Positions 52,925 to 61,966 are shown, counted from the stretch's first letter. The stretch is 64,000 bases of DNA from Flavobacterium psychroterrae (GCF_018380615.1 NZ_JAGYVZ010000019.1:1-64000); one strand, 5' to 3'. Numbers and translations are program-made. Notes: generated by a model from the sequence alone, not told the origin.

Positions 52925-53626
52925 ATGTTATACTCTGCTTTTATATTAGGATTGATTAGTAGTTTACACTGTATTGGAATGTGTGGACCAATTGCTATGA
53001 TGTTGCCCGTGGATCATCAAAATGAAGCTAAAAAAGTTACTCAGATAATCATTTATCATTTAGGACGATTAAACGCCTACGCGACAATCGGATTGATTTT
53101 TGGATTATTAGGCAGAGGGTTTTTTCTTGCCGGAATACAACAAAAAATGTCTGTTATTATTGGTTTAACCATGATTATTGTGGTTTTGATTCCTGAAAAA
53201 ACTTTTTCAAAATATAATTTTTCAAAACCGGTTTATAGAATTATTTCAAAAGTAAAATCCAGTTTAGGAAACCAGTTTAAAAAGAAAACCTATAAATCAC
53301 TTTTTACAATAGGATTATTGAATGGCTTTTTACCATGCGGAATGGTTTATGTAGCATTATTTGGTGCAATTGCAATGCAAAGTGCGGGCTTTGGAGTTTT
53401 ATATATGCTTTTATTCGGATTAGGAACTGTGCCCTTAATGACAATTGTTGTTTATGTGCATTCATTATTAAAGCTTCCTTTTCGAAATAAAATTCAAAAA
53501 GCAATTCCCTATGTCGCTGTAGTGATTGGCGTGTTATTTATCTTAAGAGGACTTGGATTAGGAATTCCTTATATTTCTCCATCTAATATGAATTTGTTTG
53601 TACAAGCAACTCCTAATTGTCATTAA
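52925..53626 (+). CDS. TauE/SafE-type membrane protein with DsbD-like Cys motif
   Basis: 233 aa from ATG 52925 (MLYSAFILGLISSLHCIGMCGP). The TTG start at 52853 would add a non-conserved stretch. Six or seven membrane helices. HCIGMCGPIAMMLP near the N-terminus and LNGFLPCGMVYVAL in the middle are typical of the cbb3-associated sulfite-exporter/DsbD-like family. It may move Cu or thiol reductant for oxidase assembly; the function is not settled. It follows the ccoH gene across a repeat-filled spacer and overlaps hemN by four bases convergently. Confidence 0.83.
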   Translation: MLYSAFILGLISSLHCIGMCGPIAMMLPVDHQNEAKKVTQIIIYHLGRLNAYATIGLIFGLLGRGFFLAGIQQKMSVIIGLTMIIVVLIPEKTFSKYNFSKPVYRIISKVKSSLGNQFKKKTYKSLFTIGLLNGFLPCGMVYVALFGAIAMQSAGFGVLYMLLFGLGTVPLMTIVVYVHSLLKLPFRNKIQKAIPYVAVVIGVLFILRGLGLGIPYISPSNMNLFVQATPNCH

Positions 53627-54987
53627 ACTGTCATTGAAAATAAGTTAGTTTCTGGTGATTTTCTTTTTAAATGTAAATCAAAAGCCATACATATATTACG
53701 AACAAAAGGTCTTCCGGCTTCGGTAATTTTTATTTTATCTCCTTCAATTATAATTAATTGATCTTTTTCTATTTCTTTTAAATTTTCCAGAACATCCGGA
53801 ATTTCTTTGAAATAAAGTGCTTCTTTGCTCCAGGAAGTTTCAAATTCGCAGGTGAGATTTAAAATGTGTTTTCTAATAATCAAATCCTCATTGCTTAGGA
53901 TATGACCTTTTACTACAGGTAATTTATCGTGTTCTAATAATAGATAATAATCTTCAATACTTTTTGTATTTTGCGCAAAGCTGTACCAACTATCACTAAT
54001 AGAAGAAACTCCTAAACCAATCATAAGTTGCGTTTTTGAGGCGCTATAACCCATGAAATTTCGATGTAATTGTTTGTTTGTTGTGGCTTTATATAAACTA
54101 TCAGATTTTAGTGCAAAATGATCCATTCCTATTTCTGTATAACCGTTTTTAGAAAGCATTTGTTTTCCTGTTTCGTATAGTTTTCTTTTTTCAGCATCCT
54201 TAGGAAGATTCTCTTCATCAAATCCACGTTGTCCGTTTCCTTTTATCCATGGCACATGGGCATAACTGTAAAAAGCCAGACGATCCGGTTTTAAAGAGTT
54301 TGTTTTTTCAACTGTATCAATTACATTTTCAATGGTCTGAAAAGGCAAACCAAAGATAATATCATGACCTATTGAAGTATAACCAATTTCTTTTGCCCAA
54401 AAAGTAACTTTTGCTACATTATGAAAAGGCTGAATTCTATGAATTGCTTTTTGAACCTTTTCAGCATAATCCTGAACACCAAAACTTACTCGTCGAAATC
54501 CTAAATCATATAACTTTTTAAGTTGATCGTAGGTTGTATTATTAGGATGACCTTCAAAACTAAATTCATAATTTTCAGCTTTCTCTGCTTTACAAAGAAT
54601 ACCGTTTATGAGTTGTTCTAAATTGTTTATGGAAAAAAATGTTGGAGTTCCTCCACCTAAATGTATTTCTTTTATTAAAGGTTTTTCAGGTAATAATTTG
54701 CAGTATAAATCCCATTCCTTGAGAACTGCTTTTATATACGTTTCTTCGACTGAATGATTTTTTGTAATTCGTTTATTGCAGCCACAAAATGTACACATGC
54801 TTTCGCAGAATGGTAAATGAATGTATAAACTGATTCCGTTTTGAGAATTACTTTCTAAAAATGCTTTCTGAAATGACTCAATCCATTTTTGACTTGTGAA
54901 ATCACTTTCGTTCCAGTACGGAACTGTTGGATAACTTGTATATCTGGGACCTGGGACATTGCATTTTTGAGTCAGAGAGATTTTCAT
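53623..54987 (-). CDS. hemN: Oxygen-independent coproporphyrinogen III oxidase
   Basis: 454 aa. Radical-SAM Cys set C61, C65, C68 plus C70 in FCESMCTFCGC, preceded by YIHLPF. Further points are EIHLGGGTPTFF, SFGVQDYAEKVQKAIHRIQP, DIIFGLPFQT and the HemN C-terminal domain. The N-terminus KCNVPGPRYTSYPTVPYW is characteristic of true HemN rather than HemW. It makes protoporphyrinogen without oxygen, supplying haem for cbb3 in microaerobic growth. Its promoter carries an Fnr-type site placed exactly as at ccoI and ccoS. Confidence 0.94.
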   Translation of the reverse strand: MKISLTQKCNVPGPRYTSYPTVPYWNESDFTSQKWIESFQKAFLESNSQNGISLYIHLPFCESMCTFCGCNKRITKNHSVEETYIKAVLKEWDLYCKLLPEKPLIKEIHLGGGTPTFFSINNLEQLINGILCKAEKAENYEFSFEGHPNNTTYDQLKKLYDLGFRRVSFGVQDYAEKVQKAIHRIQPFHNVAKVTFWAKEIGYTSIGHDIIFGLPFQTIENVIDTVEKTNSLKPDRLAFYSYAHVPWIKGNGQRGFDEENLPKDAEKRKLYETGKQMLSKNGYTEIGMDHFALKSDSLYKATTNKQLHRNFMGYSASKTQLMIGLGVSSISDSWYSFAQNTKSIEDYYLLLEHDKLPVVKGHILSNEDLIIRKHILNLTCEFETSWSKEALYFKEIPDVLENLKEIEKDQLIIIEGDKIKITEAGRPFVRNICMAFDLHLKRKSPETNLFSMTV

Positions 54988-55009
54988 AAAATCGGAATTT
55001 GTTTCAAAT

Positions 55010-55017
55010 CAAAATTA
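55010..55017 (-). promoter_or_regulatory. -7 element of hemN
   Basis: On the minus strand TAATTTTG, perfect TAnnTTTG, ends 22 bases before the hemN ATG. The Fnr site centre is 36.5 bases upstream of the end of TTTG. Confidence 0.65.
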
Positions 55018-55039
55018 GAATTTATGAAGTAGAGATAAA

Positions 55040-55053
55040 ATGACAAATATCAT
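55040..55053. promoter_or_regulatory. Fnr-type operator of hemN
   Basis: ATGACAAATATCAT (plus strand); on the hemN strand ATGATATTTGTCAT, one mismatch in the half-site relative to the perfect ccoI and ccoS palindromes. Same spacing to the -7 box. Confidence 0.75.
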
Positions 55054-55066
55054 GTATCAGGCAAAA

Positions 55067-55095
55067 AAAAGAGACTCACAAGGAGCCTCTTTTCT
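55067..55095 (-). terminator. Terminator after the 158-aa protein gene
   Basis: AAAAGAG-CTC / GAG-CTCTTTT pairing (one internal mismatch) followed by U on the minus strand. It lies between the 55107 gene end and the hemN operator. Confidence 0.65.
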
Positions 55096-55106
55096 GAATT
55101 AAATAA

Positions 55107-55583
55107 CTAACGTGAAATAGAATCTTGAATGATTTTATGCCATTTTTTTGCAAACTGATGATCTTGGTACGCGCTTATTTGTTTGATGCGGTCATCATCA
55201 AAATCATAGAATGGTATTGTAATTTTTTTAGAAGTTTCTTTTTCCTGAAATTCGAAATCAATTTTTACAATAGTGTCTGATGGTCCTTCGGTTGTTAAAA
55301 CTAATTTGCAGGATGAAACACTTTTTAAATCCAGATATATAGATTCTTGTTGATTTGGATTGAAATTCATCAGTATAAATTTTCTGTTTTTTTGATCTAT
55401 TGTAAGCGTTTTATTGCTTTGAGATTCAGTTAAATCAAAATCATCGGGATGAGTTGGATTGAACTTCTTTTTTATGTTTAAAATTTTTGATTTATTTGCA
55501 GCACTTGATCTTGCTGAAAAATATACGGGAATGGCTACTATGATTGCGATCACAATACCAATTATGGTTACACTTGTTTCCAT
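55107..55583 (-). CDS. Membrane-anchored protein of unknown function
   Basis: 158 aa. One N-terminal helix (VTIIGIVIAIIVAIPVYFS) and a soluble domain with LTIDQKNRKFILMNFNPNQQ, SVSSCKLVLTTEGPSD and KKITIPFYDFDDDRI. It resembles PH-like or beta-sandwich cytosolic domains in outline, with no name I can give. Its gene lies upstream of the hemN promoter on the same strand and ends in its own terminator. Confidence 0.65.
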   Translation of the reverse strand: METSVTIIGIVIAIIVAIPVYFSARSSAANKSKILNIKKKFNPTHPDDFDLTESQSNKTLTIDQKNRKFILMNFNPNQQESIYLDLKSVSSCKLVLTTEGPSDTIVKIDFEFQEKETSKKITIPFYDFDDDRIKQISAYQDHQFAKKWHKIIQDSISR

Positions 55584-55699
55584 GGAATTTTTTAAAATTT
55601 GGTAATTATTATGAAAAGATGAAAGGGCTTTTGAGGAAAAAGCATTTCAAATTGTTAGGAAAAAGTATGTATTTCCTAAGTTAGAATTTCATGAGTTGT

Positions 55700-56047
55700 C
55701 TACCAGAAAAAATGGAAGGGATAGAGCATCAAGAGGACTTTTTTGCTCTGGGCTGCAAACTGATTTGCAAAGTTTGATGTTGATTTAACTGCTTTATGCT
55801 GAGGAATAATCATCAGTAAAGAGTCAAACCATTTAACTAAAATAGTAGGGGTGCTTTTTATATTTGCAGCAAATTGGTAAGCTGCCTGAGGTTGTATAAA
55901 AGCTAATGAATCTGCGTGATCTATAGAAAAATTGGTATCCGTTTTTTGATTTTCAGTTATTTGAATAGTCGATTCATTTGCCTGAACAGCAAAAAAAGCG
56001 ATTATCAAAAGTGATAAAAATATAACGGTTTTACGAATCCAATTCAT
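55700..56047 (-). CDS. Small secreted protein of unknown function
   Basis: 115 aa. Signal peptide (TVIFLSLLIIAFFAVQA) then NESTIQITENQKTDTNFSID and PTILVKWFDSLLMIIPQHK; it ends MLYPFHFFW. No known family. The sequence is intact and A+T-rich. It sits between DoxX and the 158-aa protein gene, all on the minus strand. Confidence 0.55.
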   Translation of the reverse strand: MNWIRKTVIFLSLLIIAFFAVQANESTIQITENQKTDTNFSIDHADSLAFIQPQAAYQFAANIKSTPTILVKWFDSLLMIIPQHKAVKSTSNFANQFAAQSKKVLLMLYPFHFFW

Positions 56048-56120
56048 GGTGGCGAATTTAACTCATATAATACAATTAAAGAAATTTTAAAGAATTAATT
56101 AACTTTTAAAAGTGTGGTTA

Positions 56121-56163
56121 TTTTTTATCCTCAATATTCCGGAAAGATATATTGAGGATAAAG
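56121..56163 (-). terminator. Terminator after DoxX gene
   Basis: TTTATCCTCAATAT pairs with ATATTGAGGATAAA around TCCGGAAAGAT. On the minus strand a T-run follows. Close to the DoxX stop. Confidence 0.75.
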
Positions 56164-56167
56164 AATG

Positions 56168-56590
56168 TTATTGTTGCATTTTGAAATAATAATCAGCTGA
56201 ATGTTTACCGCTTCCATAAAAAAGGAAAAAAACGCAAGCAATTAAAACTATTATTGCCAAAATTAAACTTTCAGAATGCATATGTCCCATAAAGTTGATG
56301 AGAATTGCTCCAAAAAGTATGGGTAATTGCGCTGCGATTGCCCAACGTGTAAGTAATCCGAAAACAATCATAATCCCTCCAATCATATGTGCCGGTGCAA
56401 TGTAATGCAAGAGAAACATACCACCGCCATATTGATCAATAGGAGAAATTAGATCATGTAAATATTGAATGTTTGTTACGAACCAAACACCCTTCATAAA
56501 TAAAAAAACACCCAAAGCAATACGTACTAAATCTACAGGTAAATAAGTGTGCGAGTTCGCCCATTTATTTAAACTTTTTACATTTTCCAT
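56168..56590 (-). CDS. DoxX-family membrane protein
   Basis: 140 aa with four membrane helices. The DoxX pattern is seen in LVRIALGVFLFMKGVWFVTN, MIGGIMIVFGLLTRW and LPILFGAILINFMGH. DoxX-type proteins are small quinone- or redox-linked membrane proteins; functions differ and I cannot choose. It lies two genes upstream of hemN on the same strand. Confidence 0.78.
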   Translation of the reverse strand: MENVKSLNKWANSHTYLPVDLVRIALGVFLFMKGVWFVTNIQYLHDLISPIDQYGGGMFLLHYIAPAHMIGGIMIVFGLLTRWAIAAQLPILFGAILINFMGHMHSESLILAIIVLIACVFFLFYGSGKHSADYYFKMQQ

Positions 56591-56705
56591 GATACTGTGT
56601 GATTAAAAATTACACATTAAAGTTACTAATTTTTAATGATATAATTAATTTAAGTATCTGGAAATAAGTTTATTGCTTTTTAAGGTTTTTGTTATTGAGG
56701 AAATA

Positions 56706-58334
56706 TTAAACCTGAATCACACCTAAATTAAATTGTTTTTGAATAGGAGCATGGTTTGCCGCTTCGATTCCCATAGAAATCCATGTACGGGTATCTAACG
56801 GATCAATAATAGCATCTGTCCATAATCTTGAAGCGGCATAATAAGGCGAAGTCTGTTCATCATAACGTGCTTTTATTTTTGCGAATAATTCAGCTTCTTT
56901 GGCTTCGTCTACAATTTCTCCTTTTGCTTTAAGCGAAGAAGCTTCAATTTGTGCCAAAACTTTTGCAGCCTGAGTTCCCCCCATAACGGCAAGTTCAGCG
57001 CTTGGCCATGCAAAAATTAATCTTGGATCATACGCTTTTCCGCACATGGCATAATTTCCTGCCCCGTATGAGTTACCCACAATAACTGTAAATTTAGGTA
57101 CAACCGAATTACTTACAGCATTCACCATTTTTGCACCGTCTTTTATGATTCCGCCTTGTTCAGATTTTGATCCTACCATGAAACCCGTAACATCTTGTAC
57201 AAACACCAATGGAATTTTTTTCTGATTACAATTTGCAATAAATCGGGTTGCTTTATCTGCACTATCAGAATAAATCACACCGCCAAACTGCATTTCGCCT
57301 TTTTTTGTTTTTACAACTTTTCTTTGATTCGCTACAATTCCAACAGCCCAACCATCGATTCTGGCGTAACCTGTAATTATAGTTTGTCCGTAACCCTCTT
57401 TGTAAGCTTCAAACTCAGAATTATCAACTAAACGATTGATAATTTCCATCATATCATATTGCTCATTTCTGGCTTTAGGTAAAATTCCATAAATGTCTTT
57501 CGGTTCTAAAGCAGGTTTTTCGGCTTTGATTCGGTTAAAACCTGCTTTATCATAATCGCCAATTTTGTCAATAATGTTTTTTATTTTATCAAGTGCGTCT
57601 TTATCATCTTTTGCCTTATAATCAGTCACTCCTGAAATTTCACAATGCGTTGTGGCTCCACCTAAAGTTTCATTATCAATAGTTTCACCAATTGCAGCTT
57701 TTACCAGATAACTTCCGGCGAGAAAAATACTCCCGGTTTTATCAACTATTAAAGCTTCATCGCTCATAATAGGTAAGTAAGCACCTCCTGCAACACAACT
57801 GCCCATTACGGCCGAAATTTGAGTAATTCCCATACTGCTCATTTGGGCATTATTTCTAAAGATTCTTCCAAAGTGTTCTTTATCAGGGAAAATTTCATCC
57901 TGAAGAGGTAAGTAAACACCTGCACTATCTACTAAATAGATAATTGGCAACCTGTTTTCCATTGCAATTTCCTGTGCCCGAAGATTCTTTTTTCCTGTAA
58001 TAGGAAACCAGGCACCTGCTTTTACAGTCGCATCATTAGCAACAACTATACATTGTTTTCCTCTAATGTATCCTATTTTGATGACAACGCCACCAGACGG
58101 GCAACCGCCATGTTCAGCATACATTCCGTCTCCAACAAATCCTCCAATTTCAATATTTTTTGAACCTTCATCTAAAAGATATGCGATACGCTCGCGAGCT
58201 GTCATTTTACCTTCGGCATGTAACTTTTCGATACGTTTTTCGCCGCCGCCTAATTTTACTTTGGCAAATTTTTGTTTTAGGTCAGAAAGTAGTAATTTAT
58301 TGTGATCTTCGTTTTTATTGAAGTTTAAATCCAT
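56706..58334 (-). CDS. Acyl-CoA carboxylase carboxyltransferase (beta) subunit
   Basis: 542 aa, crotonase-fold carboxyltransferase: KMTARERIAYLLDEGS, GGVVIKIGYIRGKQ, DSAGVYLPLQDEIFPDKEHF, GSCVAGGAYLPIMSDEA and VGNSYGAGNYAMCGKAYDPR. The PDKEHFGRIF stretch and the length are closest to methylcrotonyl-CoA carboxylase beta (leucine breakdown), but propionyl- or geranyl-CoA carboxylase cannot be excluded. No biotin-carboxylase alpha gene is nearby, so the partner is elsewhere. Cytoplasmic. Confidence 0.85.
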   Translation of the reverse strand: MDLNFNKNEDHNKLLLSDLKQKFAKVKLGGGEKRIEKLHAEGKMTARERIAYLLDEGSKNIEIGGFVGDGMYAEHGGCPSGGVVIKIGYIRGKQCIVVANDATVKAGAWFPITGKKNLRAQEIAMENRLPIIYLVDSAGVYLPLQDEIFPDKEHFGRIFRNNAQMSSMGITQISAVMGSCVAGGAYLPIMSDEALIVDKTGSIFLAGSYLVKAAIGETIDNETLGGATTHCEISGVTDYKAKDDKDALDKIKNIIDKIGDYDKAGFNRIKAEKPALEPKDIYGILPKARNEQYDMMEIINRLVDNSEFEAYKEGYGQTIITGYARIDGWAVGIVANQRKVVKTKKGEMQFGGVIYSDSADKATRFIANCNQKKIPLVFVQDVTGFMVGSKSEQGGIIKDGAKMVNAVSNSVVPKFTVIVGNSYGAGNYAMCGKAYDPRLIFAWPSAELAVMGGTQAAKVLAQIEASSLKAKGEIVDEAKEAELFAKIKARYDEQTSPYYAASRLWTDAIIDPLDTRTWISMGIEAANHAPIQKQFNLGVIQV

Positions 58335-58518
58335 AATATATTGTGGTTTTTACAAAATAGTGTTGGCTAATTTACAAAATCAATTGAAACCTACATAATA
58401 AATATTATCATCAGATAAAATAAAATCAGAGTTTATAAGATTCCTTAAAATATATTTTTAGAAATAAAATAATAGAAATAAGAGATTCTTATAATTTGTA
58501 GAATGAGAATTATTTAAA

Positions 58519-58551
58519 CAAAAAAAACAGAAGACAAGCTTCTGTTTTTTT
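58519..58551 (-). terminator. Terminator after lpxD-like gene
   Basis: AAAAAACAGAAG pairs with CTTCTGTTTTTT around ACAAG, with A- and T-runs; may be used from either side. Confidence 0.85.
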
Positions 58552-58571
58552 ATATTTTGTATGCAGACTAA

Positions 58572-59570
58572 TTATTTTTTAGACTCGCCAACTAATCTTT
58601 TTAATATTGCCCATTGTTTTAAAGCATCACGAGCTTCAACGGCAGGATATCCTAACATTGTTTTTCCTGCAGGAATATCGCCAATTACACCTGATCCAGC
58701 ACCAACTATAGCACCATCACCAATAGTTGTGTGATCTTTGATAGATGCGCTTCCGCCAATAATAACTCCGTTTCCTAAAGTTACAGATCCGGCTAAACCG
58801 CTATTTCCGGCCATGATACAAAATTTACCTAATTTACTATTATGTCCAATTTGAACCAGATTGTCAATTTTACATCCGTCACCAAGTACAGTTGAGCTGA
58901 ATTTTCCGCGATCTACGCAAGTATTAGCGCCAATTTCAACACCATTTCCTATAATTACATTTCCAATTTGTGGAATTTTTACTAAACCTTTTTCACTGCA
59001 AGGACGGAATCCGAAACCATCGGCTCCAATTGTTGCATTAGGATGAATGATACAATCATTACCAATATGACAACGTTCTCTAACTACAGTTCCTGACCAA
59101 ATGATAGTATTTTTACCAATAGTACATTCATCTAAAATAGTAACATTCGGGTAAATAGTAACATTTGCACCAATTTCTACTTTTGGACCTATGTAACAAC
59201 CTGCACCAATTCTTGCTCCTTCGCCAATAATAGCCGTTTCATCAACATTTGCTGATTTATGAATATTGGTATGGAATATAGGAGTAGGAGGTGCAAAAAG
59301 TGCTAAAATTTGAGACATTGCTAAATCAGCGTTTTTCACTTTTATAAAAGCACGATTGTGTCCGGGTTCAATCGAAATGTCCTCGTTTACAACTGCAATA
59401 GAAGCTTTTGATCCTTCCCAAAATTTTTCATATTTTTTGTTTCCTATAAATGAAATTTCAGAAGTCGTTGCTTTTTCTAATTGTTCTGTTGCTGTTATGC
59501 ATTGCGAAGTTGTGCCGTAAATTACGCCATTGATAACTTCATTAATTTCTTGAATTGAATAGGATTTCAT
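58572..59570 (-). CDS. lpxD: UDP-3-O-acylglucosamine N-acyltransferase (LpxD-like)
   Basis: 332 aa. N-terminal uridine-binding domain (to about 100, with EISFIGNKKYEKFW), then left-handed beta-helix repeats with the catalytic His 243 in VQIGHNSKLG and GADGFGFRPCSEKG. C-terminal helix DALKQWAILKRLVGE. LpxD adds the second acyl chain in lipid A synthesis. It lies alone; lpxC, fabZ and lpxA are not adjacent, so it may be a second LpxD homologue, or a surface-glycan variant. Confidence 0.85.
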   Translation of the reverse strand: MKSYSIQEINEVINGVIYGTTSQCITATEQLEKATTSEISFIGNKKYEKFWEGSKASIAVVNEDISIEPGHNRAFIKVKNADLAMSQILALFAPPTPIFHTNIHKSANVDETAIIGEGARIGAGCYIGPKVEIGANVTIYPNVTILDECTIGKNTIIWSGTVVRERCHIGNDCIIHPNATIGADGFGFRPCSEKGLVKIPQIGNVIIGNGVEIGANTCVDRGKFSSTVLGDGCKIDNLVQIGHNSKLGKFCIMAGNSGLAGSVTLGNGVIIGGSASIKDHTTIGDGAIVGAGSGVIGDIPAGKTMLGYPAVEARDALKQWAILKRLVGESKK

Positions 59571-60152
59571 TGAAATGAATTTATTGATTTAGGGGTTATT
59601 TCGGACCAAATAAAATCAATTAGATTCGAATTACCTAATCTTATTTTGAAGTTTTTTAAATAGTGTTGTAAATAACAATTTAAATATTACAAAATTAACA
59701 CTTAATCTATTAAAATTTTACGTGTTTTTGAATATACATTAAATGTTTAAACTTTAAAGTGTGTGATTTGTAAGGCAAAAAATACCTTTTTAATCGCTTT
59801 TAATTTTAACATTTAATAAAAAATATAAGCCGTTATATCGTTTTAAATCAATTGATTTAAGAAGTTTTTTTAGAGAAACAGGTGTTGTGATTGGCTGTGC
59901 TAAATATCAAGATGTTTTGTAGGTCTGTTGGATTCTTGTTTTAAAGATATTTTTTAGATATTTTTTAAAAGTTAAAATTATGGTTGAGATTTATTTTTTA
60001 GCTTTCACTTTGAGTTTAACTTTGTTTATTGTTTAAATTGGTAAGTTATATCTTAATTAAAATAAATTATTTTACAAATGTCTTTTTAGTAATTAAGTTG
60101 AATTAAAAGAAAAAAGCGATTCTTTTATTAAAAAATGAATCGCTTTTTATAT
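59571..60152. other. Intergenic gap, no gene seen
   Basis: 582 bases, very A+T-rich. No reading frame over 60 codons and no coding-like pattern or repeat recognised except the terminator at 60110-60148. A promoter for the minus-strand lpxD-like gene should lie near 59571-59650. A tiny protein or small RNA cannot be ruled out. Confidence 0.5.
60110..60148. terminator. Terminator near msrB end
   Basis: AAAAAAGCGATTC pairs with GAATCGCTTTTT around TTTTATTAAAAAAT. It lies just past the 3' end of msrB on the minus strand. Confidence 0.8.
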
Positions 60153-60599
60153 TTATTCTTTTATTTTGGATAATGATATTGCATTTATGCAATAGCGTAA
60201 TCCGCTTGGTTCCGGTCCATCGGGGAAAATGTGTCCCAAATGTGCATCACAAGTATTACAAACAACCTCAACACGAATCATTCCGTGTGATTTGTCTGCG
60301 TTATATGCAATGGCATTTTCTTTAAGAGGCTGAGTAAATGATGGCCAACCAGTTCCTGATTCAAACTTTTCACTGGCATCAAAAAGTAAAGTACCACAAC
60401 ATTTACATTCGTAAATTCCCGGATCAAATAAACTGCAAAGCTCAGAACTAAAAGATCTTTCGGTACCTTTTAAACGAGTTACCTGAAATTCTTCAGGCGT
60501 TAAAGTTTGTTTCCATTCTTCTGGAGTTTTCTCCACTTTTTTGTCCGGAAGTGGATTTCCTTTATTCGTAAAACGAATTATATCTGCCCATTTTATCAT
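60153..60599 (-). CDS. msrB: Peptide-methionine (R)-S-oxide reductase
   Basis: 148 aa. Zinc Cys pairs are CKCC and CNTC, GTGWPSFTQPL and HLGHIFPDGPEPSGLRYCIN contain the catalytic Cys near the end. It reduces methionine R-sulfoxide in proteins with thioredoxin. No signal peptide, so it is cytoplasmic. Upstream is the prfB gene, 117 bases away across a repeat. Confidence 0.94.
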   Translation of the reverse strand: MIKWADIIRFTNKGNPLPDKKVEKTPEEWKQTLTPEEFQVTRLKGTERSFSSELCSLFDPGIYECKCCGTLLFDASEKFESGTGWPSFTQPLKENAIAYNADKSHGMIRVEVVCNTCDAHLGHIFPDGPEPSGLRYCINAISLSKIKE

Positions 60600-60619
60600 A
60601 ACTTTTTTATTTAGTTTTT

Positions 60620-60701
60620 TTCTTCTCAGTTTTCAGTCTCGGTTTTCAGTCTCAGTCTCAGTTTTCAGTCACTCTATGAGTTACTGTGACTGAAAACTGA
60701 G
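60620..60701. repeat. TCAGTTTTCAGTC repeat and perfect 16-bp hairpin
   Basis: TTTTCAGTCTC units repeat from 60629 to 60670. CTCAGTTTTCAGTCAC at 60657-60672 is exactly complementary to GTGACTGAAAACTGAG at 60686-60701, with a 13-base loop. It lies between msrB and prfB and may terminate or stabilise the prfB transcript. Confidence 0.75.
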
Positions 60702-60716
60702 ATTGAGTACTAAAAA

Positions 60717-61815
60717 TTATTCTTCTTCCCGTTGTCCCATCATCATTAAAAATGCTTTTAGGAAAGCGTCGATATTTCCGTTCATGACCCCATCAACATC
60801 GCTGGTTTCATAGCCTGTTCGAACATCTTTTACTAATTTATAAGGCTGCATTACATAATTACGTATTTGCGAACCCCATTCGATTTTCATTTTTCCGGCT
60901 TCAATATCTGCACGTTGGGCTTGTTGTTTTTTCAACTCGATTTCATACAATTGAGAACGTAACATTTGCATGGCGCGTTGTCTGTTATCTTGCTGAGAAC
61001 GAGTTTCTGAACATTGAATCTGAATTCCGGTTGGTTTGTGTACCAATTGAACTTTGGTTTCAACCTTATTCACATTTTGCCCTCCGGCACCACTTGAACG
61101 TGATGTTGTAATTTCGATATCAGCAGGATTAATGTCAATTTCGATGCTATCATCCACAAGCGGATATACATATACAGAAGCGAATGAAGTATGACGTTTT
61201 GCATTACTGTCAAAAGGCGAAATTCTAACTAAACGATGAACTCCGTTTTCTCCTTTTAAATATCCAAAAGAATAATCACCTTCAAACTCCAGCGTAACGG
61301 TTTTGATTCCCGCAACCTCGCCAGCCTGAAAGTTAAGTTCTTTTATCTTGAAGCCATAACTTTCTCCCCACATCATGTACATGCGCATTAGCATTCCTGC
61401 CCAATCACAACTTTCGGTTCCGCCCGCACCGGCAGTAATTTGAACTACGGCACTTAAACTGTCGCCCTCGTCAGAAAGCATGTTTTTAAACTCAATGTTT
61501 TCAATATGAGCCTGCGTTGTCTTGTAATGCTCGTCTAATTCTTCTCCGGAAAGTTCACCTTCCTTATAAAAATCATAAGCAAGTTGTAATTCATCTGTAA
61601 GTTCGATTGCCTTATTGTAATCTTCGATCCATTTTTTTTTGTTTCGAAGGTTTTTTACAATGACTTCAGCTTCTTTTGCATTGTTCCAAAAGTCGGGTGC
61701 GAAAGTTTTTTCTTCCTCGTTAGCGATTTCAATTAGTTTGACATCAACGTCAAAGATACCTCCTCAACGCACCAAGGCGCTCCACAATACCTTTTATTTG
61801 TTCGGTAGTTGTCAT
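60717..61815 (-). CDS. prfB: Peptide chain release factor 2 with programmed +1 frameshift
   Basis: 365 aa after frameshifting. ATG 61815 starts MTTTEQIKGIVERLGALRRYL, codon 22 is an in-frame TGA (61752-61750) and reading resumes at +1 as GAC (61751-61749), DVDVKLIEIANEEEK. The site AGGAGG TAT CTT TGA C has a Shine-Dalgarno-like hexamer three bases before the CTT slip codon, as in E. coli prfB. The SPF stop-codon motif is at 199-201 and GGQ at 244-246. It releases peptides at UGA and UAA and controls its own level through this UGA. The frame from 61481 is only the last part. Confidence 0.95.
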
Positions 61816-61927
61816 AAATTAATAGTAGTTTTATATGTTTTTTATAAATATTACGTTAATTTGGTTGTATCATAATTGACAAGTTAAAATTTAATCAAAC
61901 TTGCAGAAATTAACAAACAGTAATACG

Positions 61928-61935
61928 TAATTTTG
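61928..61935 (+). promoter_or_regulatory. -7 box (TAATTTTG) for the threonine-aldolase-like gene
   Basis: TAATTTTG fits TAnnTTTG and lies 31 bases before ATG 61967. The nearest upstream TTG is spaced wider than the usual 17-19 bases, so support is partial. Confidence 0.4.
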
Positions 61936-61966
61936 CTGTACAAAAATAAGATATAGTTTTTAGAAT

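Noticed and set aside
61482..61749. Truncated prfB beginning at 61481
   Set aside because: The N-terminal domain is encoded upstream and joined by the programmed frameshift, so the gene is complete.
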